In this document: piece by piece, positions 18,400-25,897 of the stretch | How the letters are laid out: every line of letters starts with the position of its first letter | How positions within the stretch are numbered: position 1 is the first letter of the stretch | NCBI RefSeq assembly: GCF_000203915.1 | Contig: NC_008390.1 | Location: forward strand, 1,488,001 to 1,552,000 | Reading direction: 5' to 3' | Source: Burkholderia ambifaria AMMD | Lineage (GTDB): Bacteria > Pseudomonadota > Gammaproteobacteria > Burkholderiales > Burkholderiaceae | Length of the DNA: 64,000 nucleotides | Notes under the pieces: generated by a model | The model's input: only the letters and a program-made list of their open reading frames with translations | Told to the model about the DNA's origin: nothing | Databases searched by the model: none | Position numbers and translations under genes: made by a program

Positions 18400-18602
18400 G
18401 AGTCGTGAAGACAGGGAGGGTGGCGTCAGAGAGCGGGCGGCGTCTCGACCGTCCGACCGATGTCTTCAGATGCCGGTGCTCCGAGCGCCGGCGCAAAACC
18501 GATAACGATCCGCGCGATGCGCGGATCCCGATGGCCCCGTCGCCTTTCCTCGTAGGGCGACGGTTTCGCCCGCGCTTCTTCTGAAGCGCGGGCAATTTTT
18601 TT
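18400..18602 (+). ncRNA. candidate structured small RNA
   Basis: An intergenic RNA of about 203 nt is predicted from the sigma-54-like promoter to an intrinsic terminator. It can form a long-range helix TGAAGACA/TGTCTTCA (18406-18413 with 18461-18468), then the hairpins GCCGGTGCT/AGCGCCGGC (18472-18492), GATCCGCGC/GCGCGGATC (18507-18527) and CCGTCGCC/GGCGACGG (18537-18563), and the terminator stem. Unpaired stretches include a G-rich 5' segment after the first arm and CAAAACCGATAA. No open frame with a ribosome-binding site is seen, and the next gene lies on the other strand. The family is unknown to me. Confidence 0.6.
18568..18602 (+). terminator. terminator of the candidate sRNA
   Basis: A perfect 11-bp stem GCCCGCGCTTC/GAAGCGCGGGC with loop TTCT is followed by AA and seven Ts. 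Confidence 0.92.
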
Positions 18603-18821
18603 GGGGCGGCAAAGCGAATGCATGCCGATCCGGCCGCGGGATTCGTATTGGTTGAGCGCTGGGAGGGTGGGGCTGCATTGGCCGCACATGTGCATTCGCC
18701 GCACATTCCGGCTTGCCGCGGAGCGGTCGCGGACGGATCGATCGTTCCCGGATCCGCGTGCTGTGGAGGTTCGTTTGAGCTGGGCAAGGCGGCCGGACGC
18801 ATTGCCGGCCGCTGCGATCCG

Positions 18822-19079
18822 TCAGTGCGACGTGCTGGGTACGTCGAGAATCAGGATGATCGTCCAGTCGGCATCGCCGTCGTGATGATACTGGCGCTCG
18901 GCGACGATGAACGGTTGCTGCTTGCCTTGCGGGCCGAGGAAAAGCACGTCGCCCTCCATCGGCAGGCACTCGATCGGCGGCAGCGCGAGGAACGCGTCGG
19001 TCGAGCCGCGCGGCATCAGTTGCTTGATCTTGCGAGTGGCTTCTTCGGTCCACTCGATGTCGAGTTGAATGTTGCTCAT
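18822..19079 (-). CDS. conserved hypothetical small protein
   Basis: This 85-aa soluble acidic protein begins MSNIQLDIEWTEEATRKIKQLMPRG. It has no signal peptide, no cysteines and no motif I recognise. GCGGAGG lies 6 bp before the ATG, and codon use matches its neighbours, so it is probably real. The segment LFLGPQGKQQPFIVAERQYH followed by DWTIILILDVP suggests a small beta-rich fold. The competing plus-strand frame has no ribosome-binding site and no recognisable sequence. Confidence 0.7.
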   Translation of the reverse strand: MSNIQLDIEWTEEATRKIKQLMPRGSTDAFLALPPIECLPMEGDVLFLGPQGKQQPFIVAERQYHHDGDADWTIILILDVPSTSH

Positions 19080-19158
19080 GCTGTCCTCCGCACCGGGGTG
19101 CGCACGGGTGGAAAATTTCGGTGCGCGACTTTAGCACAACGCGCGGGCGCCGCAACCA

Positions 19159-19194
19159 AAAAAGCCGAACCCGGTTGCCCGGATTCGGCTTTTC
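19159..19194 (-). terminator. terminator of the small secreted protein gene
   Basis: On the minus strand the stem AAGCCGAATCCGG/CCGGGTTCGGCTT is followed by a T-run (an A-run at 19158-19163 on the plus strand). It ends the gene at 19216-19488. Confidence 0.8.
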
Positions 19195-19215
19195 GCTTGT
19201 GCGGTGCCGCCGAAC

Positions 19216-19488
19216 TTACTGGCTGGCGGCTTCTGCCGGAGCCGCCTTCTTGGCGGCCTTCTTCGCTGCCTTGTGATGCATCGCCTTCTTGACGTGGTGA
19301 TGCTCTTCCTGCGCCGCCGGCTGTGCAGCCTCGGCTGCTTGCTGCTGTTGCAGTGCCTGTGCGCGCTGCTCGATCTCGGCGATCTTTGCCGGATCGGTGA
19401 TGGTCTGGATTTGCGTGCTCTCTTGCGCATACGCTGCGCCAGTCAGCGCCGACATCGCGACCAGAATAGCCAGGGACGTCTTCTTCAT
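19216..19488 (-). CDS. small secreted Lys/Ala/His-rich protein
   Basis: This 90-aa protein starts at ATG 19488 behind GGAGG. A clear signal peptide (MKKTSLAILVAMSALTGAAYA, cleaved before QES) sends it to the periplasm. The mature part has a Gln/Ala-rich helix (IAEIEQRAQALQQQQAAEAAQ), a His cluster EEHHHVKKAMHHK and a basic AAKKAAKKAAP tail. The His cluster could bind metal and the tail could bind polyanions. I do not recognise a family, and its function is unknown. Confidence 0.75.
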   Translation of the reverse strand: MKKTSLAILVAMSALTGAAYAQESTQIQTITDPAKIAEIEQRAQALQQQQAAEAAQPAAQEEHHHVKKAMHHKAAKKAAKKAAPAEAASQ

Positions 19489-19710
19489 TGCTTTACCTCC
19501 GCTAAGTGGTGATGAACCCGAATGTTGCCGTTTTGTCTGGCGACTGCAATCGAGTGCGTGTCGAGTGTAACAAAAGTGACGGATCAATGTGCACCGGATC
19601 GAGGCGCAGCGCAAGGCCCCGTTGAAGTCGCGCAACACTTCGTGCGTTCCGTCACGCGCCTGCCATCCGGGGCGATACCGTCGCTTTCGCCTCCGGCGCC
19701 CGGGGCGCCG

Positions 19711-20427
19711 TCAGAACCAGCCGAGCCATCGATAGACGTGAAATTGCGCGATGCCGACCAGCTCGTGCAATGCCCGGTTCGCGTTTTCCAGGTTGTCCCG
19801 GCGGGGCAGCCAGCCCAGTTGTGCGCGCCGGCGATTCGAATAAACGGGCTGCGGATCGATGCCGAAGTGGCGGAAGTCGAGCAATGCGCGGCGCATCTGG
19901 TACGACGACGCGACGAGAATGCGCGTGTCGTCATGTTGTGAGCGTAGTATAGAAGCAGTGAATTTCGCGTTTTCGTAGGTCGTACGGCTGTTCGGCTCGA
20001 GCACGAGGTCGCCGGGGGCGACACCTTCCGCCACCAGCCGGCGTCCGTAGACGGCCGCCTCGGTTTCGCCGTGATGTTGCGGGTCGCCGCCCGACATCAC
20101 CACGGTGCAGCGGGTGGCCTGCTGCACGCACGTGCGATAGAGCGCGGCGGTCGTGCGGATGCGCGCTTCGCCGTCGGGCGGCGCCTGCAGGCCGGTTTCG
20201 CCGCGCCGCGTGCCGATGCCGAGCGTGATCAGCGTGGTCCGGCCGTGCATGGCGGGGTGCTCGACCGGCGTCACACCGGCCTCGGTCCACGCGATGAGCG
20301 GCGCCGCGAGCCAGCCGGTCGCGAGCAGCCAGAACACCGCGGCGCCGGCGATCGCGATCTGTCGCCGCCGCTTGCGGCAGAGCATGAAACAGATGAAGAG
20401 AAGTACAAACGAATCGAACAGAATCAA
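19711..20427 (-). CDS. YdcF-family (DUF218) membrane-anchored protein
   Basis: The protein has two N-terminal hydrophobic segments (LILFDSFVLLFICFML and IAIAGAAVFWLLATGWLAAPLIA) and then a DUF218 domain. The latter shows LGIGTRRG, MSGGD followed by ETEAAVYGRRLVAEGV, and the signature EPNSRTTYENAKF. Family members act in the envelope, for example SanA-like and ElyC-like proteins linked to envelope integrity, but their substrate is uncertain. The start is unclear. I use the TTG at 20427, which keeps the first membrane segment; the frame is open to 20556, and an ATG at 20385 would lose that segment. Confidence 0.8.
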   Translation of the reverse strand: MILFDSFVLLFICFMLCRKRRRQIAIAGAAVFWLLATGWLAAPLIAWTEAGVTPVEHPAMHGRTTLITLGIGTRRGETGLQAPPDGEARIRTTAALYRTCVQQATRCTVVMSGGDPQHHGETEAAVYGRRLVAEGVAPGDLVLEPNSRTTYENAKFTASILRSQHDDTRILVASSYQMRRALLDFRHFGIDPQPVYSNRRRAQLGWLPRRDNLENANRALHELVGIAQFHVYRWLGWF

Positions 20428-20584
20428 TTTGATTGGGGTATGGTGTCTTTTTATGGACGGCTGACGATCTGGCCCTAACGCGACGTCGAACGTCGGCCTC
20501 CAGAATCGGTGGCGGTATCGGCGGGCGGAGCTCCCGCCCGGCACGCCGCTTCGCATTGTCGCTGCACTTTAAGAAAGAATCGAG

Positions 20585-20902
20585 ATGGCCACGTATTCCA
20601 ACGAAGCGGTGCTCGACGCATTGAGACGAGTGCAGTACCGCCAGGTACCGTGGGCGCGCCGCCCGGGCGTGTTCGAGTATCTCCGGTCGCTAGGACTGAT
20701 GGACACGGTCAGGCAGAAGACCGTTGCGCCCGCACCGGGTTTTCATGCGCCGGTCGACATCGCGGTGCTGACCGACAACGGTCGAGCCGAATGCGCGCGC
20801 CTCGAGCGCGACGAGAAATTACTTTCCTGGACCGATCGCCGCATGGACGACTACGCATTGAGCGAAGCCAGCGCCGTGGCGATTCTCGAAAGCCGCCTGT
20901 AG
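20585..20902 (+). CDS. conserved hypothetical protein
   Basis: This 105-aa soluble protein begins MATYSNEAVLDALRRVQYRQVPW. It is rich in Arg and acidic residues and has no signal peptide or membrane segment. The order of helices and VDIAVLTDNGRAECARLERDEKLL faintly resembles a winged-helix end, but no family can be assigned. Its ribosome-binding site is AATCGAG. It is divergent from the YdcF gene. Confidence 0.6.
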   Translation: MATYSNEAVLDALRRVQYRQVPWARRPGVFEYLRSLGLMDTVRQKTVAPAPGFHAPVDIAVLTDNGRAECARLERDEKLLSWTDRRMDDYALSEASAVAILESRL

Positions 20903-20943
20903 CGGCGCGCGCCTGTCCTCGCGCAGCCCTGCGCGACACGCCG

Positions 20944-20973
20944 AAAAAAAGCCCGTATCGCGAGGATACGGGC
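20944..20973 (-). terminator. terminator for the minus-strand secreted protein gene
   Basis: On the minus strand the perfect 9-bp stem GCCCGTATC/GATACGGGC is followed by seven Ts. It supports a minus-strand transcript upstream, matching the gene at 21092-21343. Confidence 0.85.
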
Positions 20974-21091
20974 GTACCGGATACTTTTGCTGTTGCCACG
21001 CTGTGCTCATGGCAACGAATGTGACTCGTCGCATATCGAGCAGTTCCCGAATCGGGGAATTTTCTTTGACGAAAACCTGCAGGTTGCCGGG

Positions 21092-21343
21092 CTACGGATG
21101 GCGCGGCAGCTCGGTCGGCTGCGAGCCGATGCGCGCGCGTGCGTTGCTGGCGATGTCGCCGCGCAAGTCGCCGCGCGGCACGGTCTGCCGATTGGACGCC
21201 GTGGCGGGCGGTTGCTGGCGAAGGGAATTCCGGTGTTCTTGCTGGCGGTGAGGCTGCTTGCCGCGATCATCGGCGCGAGCGGGGGCGGTCAGCGCCAGTG
21301 AAATGACAATGCCGCATGCGACGAGCAGTGACATTGGTTTCAT
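21092..21343 (-). CDS. small secreted hypothetical protein
   Basis: This 83-aa product starts at ATG 21343 behind GGGAG. The signal peptide MKPMSLLVACGIVISLALTAPARA is likely cut before DDRG. The mature peptide is short, basic, Gln/Arg-rich and apparently disordered, with DLRGDIASNARARIG. A terminator on the same strand follows. No function is recognisable. Confidence 0.6.
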   Translation of the reverse strand: MKPMSLLVACGIVISLALTAPARADDRGKQPHRQQEHRNSLRQQPPATASNRQTVPRGDLRGDIASNARARIGSQPTELPRHP

Positions 21344-21510
21344 GGCGGGGGCTCCCTTCAAGCCGCCGGCGCAGCTTGTTGATATGACGCTAAGGTAAGC
21401 GCGGGAGTGCAGGTTTGCTGTAAATAATAGTAAAGAGATGTATCGCAGCACGACAGCGGGGATCGACGACGACGCGAGCGCCGCGCAATGAACGGGGCGC
21501 TGAAAGAAAC

Positions 21511-21530
21511 CGGGCGGCCGAAGCCGCCCG
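21511..21530 (-). terminator. weak terminator after transposase-like gene
   Basis: The 8-bp stem CGGGCGGC/GCCGCCCG is followed on the minus strand by a T-rich but interrupted tract. It lies 13 bp after the stop of the gene at 21543. Confidence 0.5.
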
Positions 21531-21542
21531 ATCGAGCATGCG

Positions 21543-21944
21543 TTACGCCATCTTCACGGGGGCGCGCCAGGATTCCGGATTGGTCCAGAAGGCGCCGCGC
21601 AGCCGGTCGCGGCTCGGCGGTGCAGGCGGCTTCGCCGCGCTTGCCCCGATGCGACCGCGCAACGAGATCTGGCGGCCGCTCGTGCCGAGTCGCTTGACGA
21701 TTTCGGCGAGCGTACCGTCTGCCTGCCATTCGTCGAAGCGACGGCGGCAGGTCGGCGGCGACGGATAGCGGCCCGGCAGTTTGGACCAGCCTTCACCCGT
21801 CGACAGTACCCACAGCACGGCATTGACCACGGAACGGGCCTCCACGCGGGGACGGCCGCGCCGTTCGCTTCGTGCGGGTTCCGAGCAAAACAGACCTTCG
21901 ACCAGCGCCCACTCGTTATCTCTCAAATCGTCGAACAGCATCAT
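21543..21944 (-). CDS. stand-alone IS5-type transposase N-terminal domain protein
   Basis: This 133-aa protein begins MMLFDDLRDNEWALVEGLF. It matches the helical N-terminal domain found in front of the DDE nuclease in IS5/IS402-type transposases (DUF4096): RGRPR, VVNAVLWVLSTGEGWSKLP, RYPSPPTCRRRFDEW and GTL. The catalytic domain is absent. The last 45 residues are basic and Pro/Ala-rich and do not match a transposase. No flanking inverted repeats are visible. A paralogue with the same layout lies at 49065-49475, which argues for a domesticated DNA-binding protein rather than a random IS scar. Confidence 0.75.
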   Translation of the reverse strand: MMLFDDLRDNEWALVEGLFCSEPARSERRGRPRVEARSVVNAVLWVLSTGEGWSKLPGRYPSPPTCRRRFDEWQADGTLAEIVKRLGTSGRQISLRGRIGASAAKPPAPPSRDRLRGAFWTNPESWRAPVKMA

Positions 21945-22373
21945 GTCCTCACCTCAGCGAAGCTAACTCCGGTGCGCTGCCCTGCGCCGCGCACTCTTCA
22001 GGCACTCGAACGTCGAGTGCCGGGTGGGGGCGTCCGGTTGGCCGGCAGCGGCGTTTCTGCCTTCCCGTCCGACGAAAACCTGCGCCCTGTGCGTCAGATA
22101 AAGCACGATGTGTGCCACGTCGGAGGCGATTCCCTCGAGAGCCGCTTGGCAGCGGGCTAACGGCTAAGTCAGCTAGGGGCGTATAAGACGCCAAAATAAC
22201 CCGGCAGCAAATCGGGACAATCACCAATCTTGTGCAATTCGCCCGTACCGCGTGCGTTCGCGCGAATATTGCACCGCAGCGAAACATGGGTGGTCGATGC
22301 CGGATTCGCACATCGAAGCGTGTTTCGCGCATTAAAATCGCGCATCGGTATCCACGATTGATGAGGTGAAGGG
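21945..22373. other. divergent intergenic region with LysR-type box
   Basis: No gene is convincing here. A small hairpin GGCGT/ACGCC around ATAAG and an interrupted palindrome, listed separately, are the only signals I see. The region separates the transposase-like gene from the LysR gene. Confidence 0.4.
22344..22358. promoter_or_regulatory. candidate LysR box (T-N11-A)
   Basis: ATCGGTATCCACGAT is an interrupted palindrome (ATCG/CGAT) of the T-N11-A type bound by LysR regulators. It lies 15 bp before the LysR gene, a fair place for autorepression. Confidence 0.35.
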
Positions 22374-23276
22374 ATGAACGTAACGCTGCGCCAGCTTCGC
22401 GTGTTCATCGAGGTAGCGCGGCTCAGGAGCTTCAGCCGCGCGGGCGACGAGATCGGGCTCACGCAGTCCGCGGTGAGCCGTTGCGTGCGCGAGCTCGAGA
22501 CGGAGCTCGGGCTGAAGCTGATCGACCGGACCACGCGCGACGTGCAGTTGACCGATGTCGGCGCAAACCTGATCGCGAGCGTGTCCCGGCTGATCGACGA
22601 TCTCGACGACACGCTGCGCGAGATTCGCGAGATCGGCGAGCAGCGGCGGGGGCGCGTGATCGTCGCCGCGAGCCCGACGATCGCGTGCCGGCTGATGCCG
22701 CGCGTTGTCGCGTCGTGCGAGCGCCAGTTCCCGTTCGTCACGCTTGGCTTGCGCGACGACGTGCAGAGCGACGTGCTGCGCAAGGTGAAGTCGAGCGAGG
22801 TCGATTTCGGCGTCGTCATCGGGCCGCTCACCGTGGCCGATCTCGTGTGCGAACCGTTGATGACCGATTCGTTCTGTTTGGTCGCGCGCGCCGATCATCC
22901 GCTTGCGGCGCGGCCCGAGGTGCCGTGGACGGCACTCGACGGCGAGCGCCTCGTGCTGCTCGACCATGCGTCCGGCAGCCGGCCGCTGATCGACGCTGCG
23001 CTGGCCACCCATCGGGTGAATGCGACGGTCATGCAGGAACTCGGGCATTCGGCGACGGTATTCGGGCTCGTCGAGGCCGGGGTCGGCGTGAGCGTGCAGC
23101 CGTGGCTGTCGCTGCCGCTGCCGGCAGGATCGACGCTGGTCGCACGGCCGCTGACGCCGCGTACCGAGCGCACCGTCGAACTGGTGCGCCGCCGCGACCG
23201 GTCGCTGTCGCCCGCCGCGCAGGCGATCTGGGAGCTCGCGCGCCAGATGCCGGCGCGGGCGGAGGACCTCGACTGA
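22374..23276 (+). CDS. LysR-family transcriptional regulator
   Basis: This 300-aa protein has the LysR helix-turn-helix at residues 3-62 (RQLRVFIEVARLRSFSRAGD, then AVSRCVRELETELGLKLIDRTTRDV) and a PBP2-like effector domain (RVIVAASPTIACRLMPRVVA onward). An AAGGG site precedes the ATG. It lies 64 bp upstream of an aminotransferase gene on the same strand, which it may control or be co-transcribed with. The inducer cannot be inferred. Confidence 0.93.
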   Translation: MNVTLRQLRVFIEVARLRSFSRAGDEIGLTQSAVSRCVRELETELGLKLIDRTTRDVQLTDVGANLIASVSRLIDDLDDTLREIREIGEQRRGRVIVAASPTIACRLMPRVVASCERQFPFVTLGLRDDVQSDVLRKVKSSEVDFGVVIGPLTVADLVCEPLMTDSFCLVARADHPLAARPEVPWTALDGERLVLLDHASGSRPLIDAALATHRVNATVMQELGHSATVFGLVEAGVGVSVQPWLSLPLPAGSTLVARPLTPRTERTVELVRRRDRSLSPAAQAIWELARQMPARAEDLD

Positions 23277-23340
23277 CGGTGCGGATCCGGCGCGCACGCC
23301 GGTACACTACGCGGATCGTGTTCCACGGGGGCAGTTCTCG

Positions 23341-24543
23341 ATGACGCATTCCGCAGATGCCGGCCCGGCGACGGGCGCGCCGGCGGCACGCAGCGCAGTC
23401 CAGGCGCTGCGTCCGTCGCTGATCAGGGAAGTGGCGAACGCCGGCTTCGACGTGCCCGACGTGCTGCCGTTCTGGTTCGGCGAATCCGATCGCGTGACGC
23501 CGGCATTCATTCGCGACGCGGCCGCGGCGGCGCTGCGCGACGGCGCAACCTTCTATACGCAGAACCTCGGCACCGTCCCGCTGCGCCGCGCGATCGCGGC
23601 CTACGTGAGCGCGCGCCACGGCGCGACGCCGGTCGATACGGTCGCCGTGACGAGTTCGGGCGTGAGCGCGCTGATGCTCGCCGCGCAACTGCTGGTCGGT
23701 CCCGGCGATCGCGTCGTCGCGGTCACGCCGCTCTGGCCGAACCTCGTCGAAATCCCGAAGATCCTCGGTGCACAGGTCGAATGCGTGCCGCTCGGCCATG
23801 GCGATGCGGGCTGGCGGCTCGATGTCGACCGGCTGCTCGCGGCGCTGACGCCCGACACGCGGATGCTGTTCGTCAATTCGCCGAACAATCCGACCGGCTG
23901 GACGATGTCCCGCGACGACCAGCAGGCCGTGCTCGCGCATTGCCGACGGCACGGCATCTGGGTGGTCGCCGACGAAGTGTACGAACGACTCGCGTTCGAT
24001 GCGGCCGGCGCGCCGTCGTTCCTCGACATCGCGTCACGCGACGAGCGGCTGATCGTCGTGAATTCGTTCTCGAAAGCTTGGGCGATGACGGGCTGGCGGC
24101 TCGGATGGCTGGTCGCGCCGGCGCCGGTCATCGGCGATCTGTCGAAGCTGGTCGAATACAACACGTCATGCGCGCCCGGTTTCATCCAGGCTGCAGGCGA
24201 AGTCGCGCTGCGCGATGGCGAGCCGTTCGTGCAGTCGTTCGTCGCGGCGCTGCGCGATGCGCGTGACCATCTCGTTGCCGCGCTGCGCACGCTGCCGGGC
24301 GTCGACGTGCCGCCTCCGCCGGGTGCGATGTATCTGTTCCTGCGCTTACCGGGCGCCGAAGACAGCCTCGCGTTCTGCAAGTCGCTGGTGCGTGAGACAG
24401 GGCTCGGACTGGCGCCGGGGCGCGCATTCGGCCCGGAGGGGGAAGGGTTCGTGCGCTGGTGCTATGCATGCGATCCGGCGCGGCTCGATGCAGGCGTCGA
24501 GCGCTTGCGCCGCTTCCTCGCGCACGGCGCGGGCGCGCGCTGA
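23341..24543 (+). CDS. PLP-dependent class I/II aminotransferase
   Basis: This 400-aa fold-type I aminotransferase shows NSPNNPTGW (substrate- and PLP-binding Asn), DEVYERLAF with the Asp that contacts the pyridine nitrogen, and NSFSKAWAMTGWRLG with the Schiff-base Lys. It swaps an amino group between an amino acid and a 2-oxo acid and resembles aspartate/alanine-type members. The N-terminal 25 residues are Ala-rich and probably disordered. Only a LysR regulator is linked to it, so the physiological substrate is unknown. Confidence 0.9.
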   Translation: MTHSADAGPATGAPAARSAVQALRPSLIREVANAGFDVPDVLPFWFGESDRVTPAFIRDAAAAALRDGATFYTQNLGTVPLRRAIAAYVSARHGATPVDTVAVTSSGVSALMLAAQLLVGPGDRVVAVTPLWPNLVEIPKILGAQVECVPLGHGDAGWRLDVDRLLAALTPDTRMLFVNSPNNPTGWTMSRDDQQAVLAHCRRHGIWVVADEVYERLAFDAAGAPSFLDIASRDERLIVVNSFSKAWAMTGWRLGWLVAPAPVIGDLSKLVEYNTSCAPGFIQAAGEVALRDGEPFVQSFVAALRDARDHLVAALRTLPGVDVPPPPGAMYLFLRLPGAEDSLAFCKSLVRETGLGLAPGRAFGPEGEGFVRWCYACDPARLDAGVERLRRFLAHGAGAR

Positions 24544-24814
24544 ACCGGGGACGGAGCGCCGCGGGGCCCGCGGAACGGCGGGCCGTTCGGCTCATCTTTA
24601 CGCACCGGGCGAATTTGCGTAATATGGCGCTCAGTCACGCGGTTCCGTCGTTGAGCCGTGCTGTTCCGTCCGGTTTGGGCCTGGCTTGAAGTTGGTTCGC
24701 CGCCCCCGGTTCGTGCTCCCATCAATATGACCGATCAGAATCGGGCGAGCGCGTCTTCCGTTACTTTCGTCTGTTTGATCCGGTTCGTTTGACCACAGGG
24801 TCTGGCCTAGCTGC

Positions 24815-25837
24815 ATGAATACCCAAGAGGCGAAGATCGTCCTCGAGACTGCTTTGATCTGCGCGCAGGAACCGCTGAAGCTCGGCGATTTGCGCAAGCT
24901 CTTTGCCGACGGCGTGTCGGCTGACACGGTCCGCACGTTGCTCGAAGATCTGAAACAGGATTGGTCCGGCCGCGGTGTCGAACTGGTGGCGCTGGCAACC
25001 GGATGGCGCTTTCAGAGCAAGCCGGCGATGCGTCACTACCTGGATCGACTGCATCCCGAGAAGCCGCCGAAATATTCGCGCGCGGTGCTCGAAACGCTCG
25101 CGATCATTGCGTATCGGCAACCCGTCACGCGCGGCGACATCGAAGAGATTCGCGGCGTCACGGTCAATACGCAGGTGGTCAAGCAGCTCGAGGACCGCGG
25201 CTGGATCGAGGTGATCGGGCATCGCGACGTGCCGGGGCGTCCGGCGCTGTATGCGACGACCAAGCAGTTCCTCGACGATCTCGGCCTAAAGGCGCTCGAC
25301 GACCTGCCCGCGCTCGAGGAGCCCGCCGCGAACATCGAGGCCGCGCTGCTCGCGCAGCAGGCGATGGACTTCGACGGCGACGTGCCGGCGCTGGAAGCGG
25401 CGCCGGAAGCCGGCGAAGCGGCGGCCGACGAACCGCACGCGCAGCCTGACGAATTGCCGGGCGACGCGGCGACGGACGTCGCGTCGACGCACGAAATACC
25501 GAACCGCGATACGCTGGAAGCTGATCGCGTTCAAACCGAACAGGGCGGCGCCGAAGCAGCGCCGGCCGGCGGGCAGTCCGAGCCGCCGCGCGCGGAGTGG
25601 AACGAGGAAGATCGCAAGCCGGCCGCCGACGCGGTTGCCGGAGACGGAGCGGAGGCGCTCGGCGACATGCCGGGCGAGCCTGGAAACGCCGGCGCCTCAC
25701 GATCCGGTCCCGCGGATGGCGAGATGCTGGACGATACGTCCGACAGCCTTGCCGATGCCGTACGCAGTGCCAGTGCGCCCATCGGCGCCGACGCGCTGCC
25801 GGACGACGAAGCAGAACCCGAACAGCGCCGCGCCTGA
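24815..25837 (+). CDS. scpB: chromosome segregation and condensation protein ScpB, long acidic tail
   Basis: ScpB is a winged-helix partner of ScpA and SMC in chromosome condensation. The two winged helices lie at about 1-165 ([18 protein letters not shown], then [28 protein letters not shown], and [18 protein letters not shown]). Residues 175-340 form an acidic Ala/Glu/Asp-rich extension absent from the roughly 200-aa family norm, so half the protein is probably disordered. scpA is not adjacent upstream. rluB follows after 60 bp, a common pairing. Confidence 0.95.
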   Translation: MNTQEAKIVLETALICAQEPLKLGDLRKLFADGVSADTVRTLLEDLKQDWSGRGVELVALATGWRFQSKPAMRHYLDRLHPEKPPKYSRAVLETLAIIAYRQPVTRGDIEEIRGVTVNTQVVKQLEDRGWIEVIGHRDVPGRPALYATTKQFLDDLGLKALDDLPALEEPAANIEAALLAQQAMDFDGDVPALEAAPEAGEAAADEPHAQPDELPGDAATDVASTHEIPNRDTLEADRVQTEQGGAEAAPAGGQSEPPRAEWNEEDRKPAADAVAGDGAEALGDMPGEPGNAGASRSGPADGEMLDDTSDSLADAVRSASAPIGADALPDDEAEPEQRRA

Positions 25838-25897
25838 TCGCGGCCGACTTCTTGCCGCGCCCGCGCCGGGCGCGAGACCTGACATTTTGAGGTTGTT

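Noticed and set aside
18400..18602. The RNA as 6S RNA, tmRNA or RNase P RNA
   Set aside because: It lacks the long bulged duplex of 6S RNA, the tRNA-like ends of tmRNA and the length of RNase P RNA.
18618..19292. A 224-aa plus-strand ORF downstream of the sRNA
   Set aside because: It has no ribosome-binding site, its sequence is unrecognisable, and it overlaps antisense to the better-supported gene at 18822-19079.
21949..22332. A 127-aa minus-strand ORF between the transposase-like gene and the LysR gene
   Set aside because: It runs into the transposase-like gene's start, has no ribosome-binding site and has no recognisable sequence.
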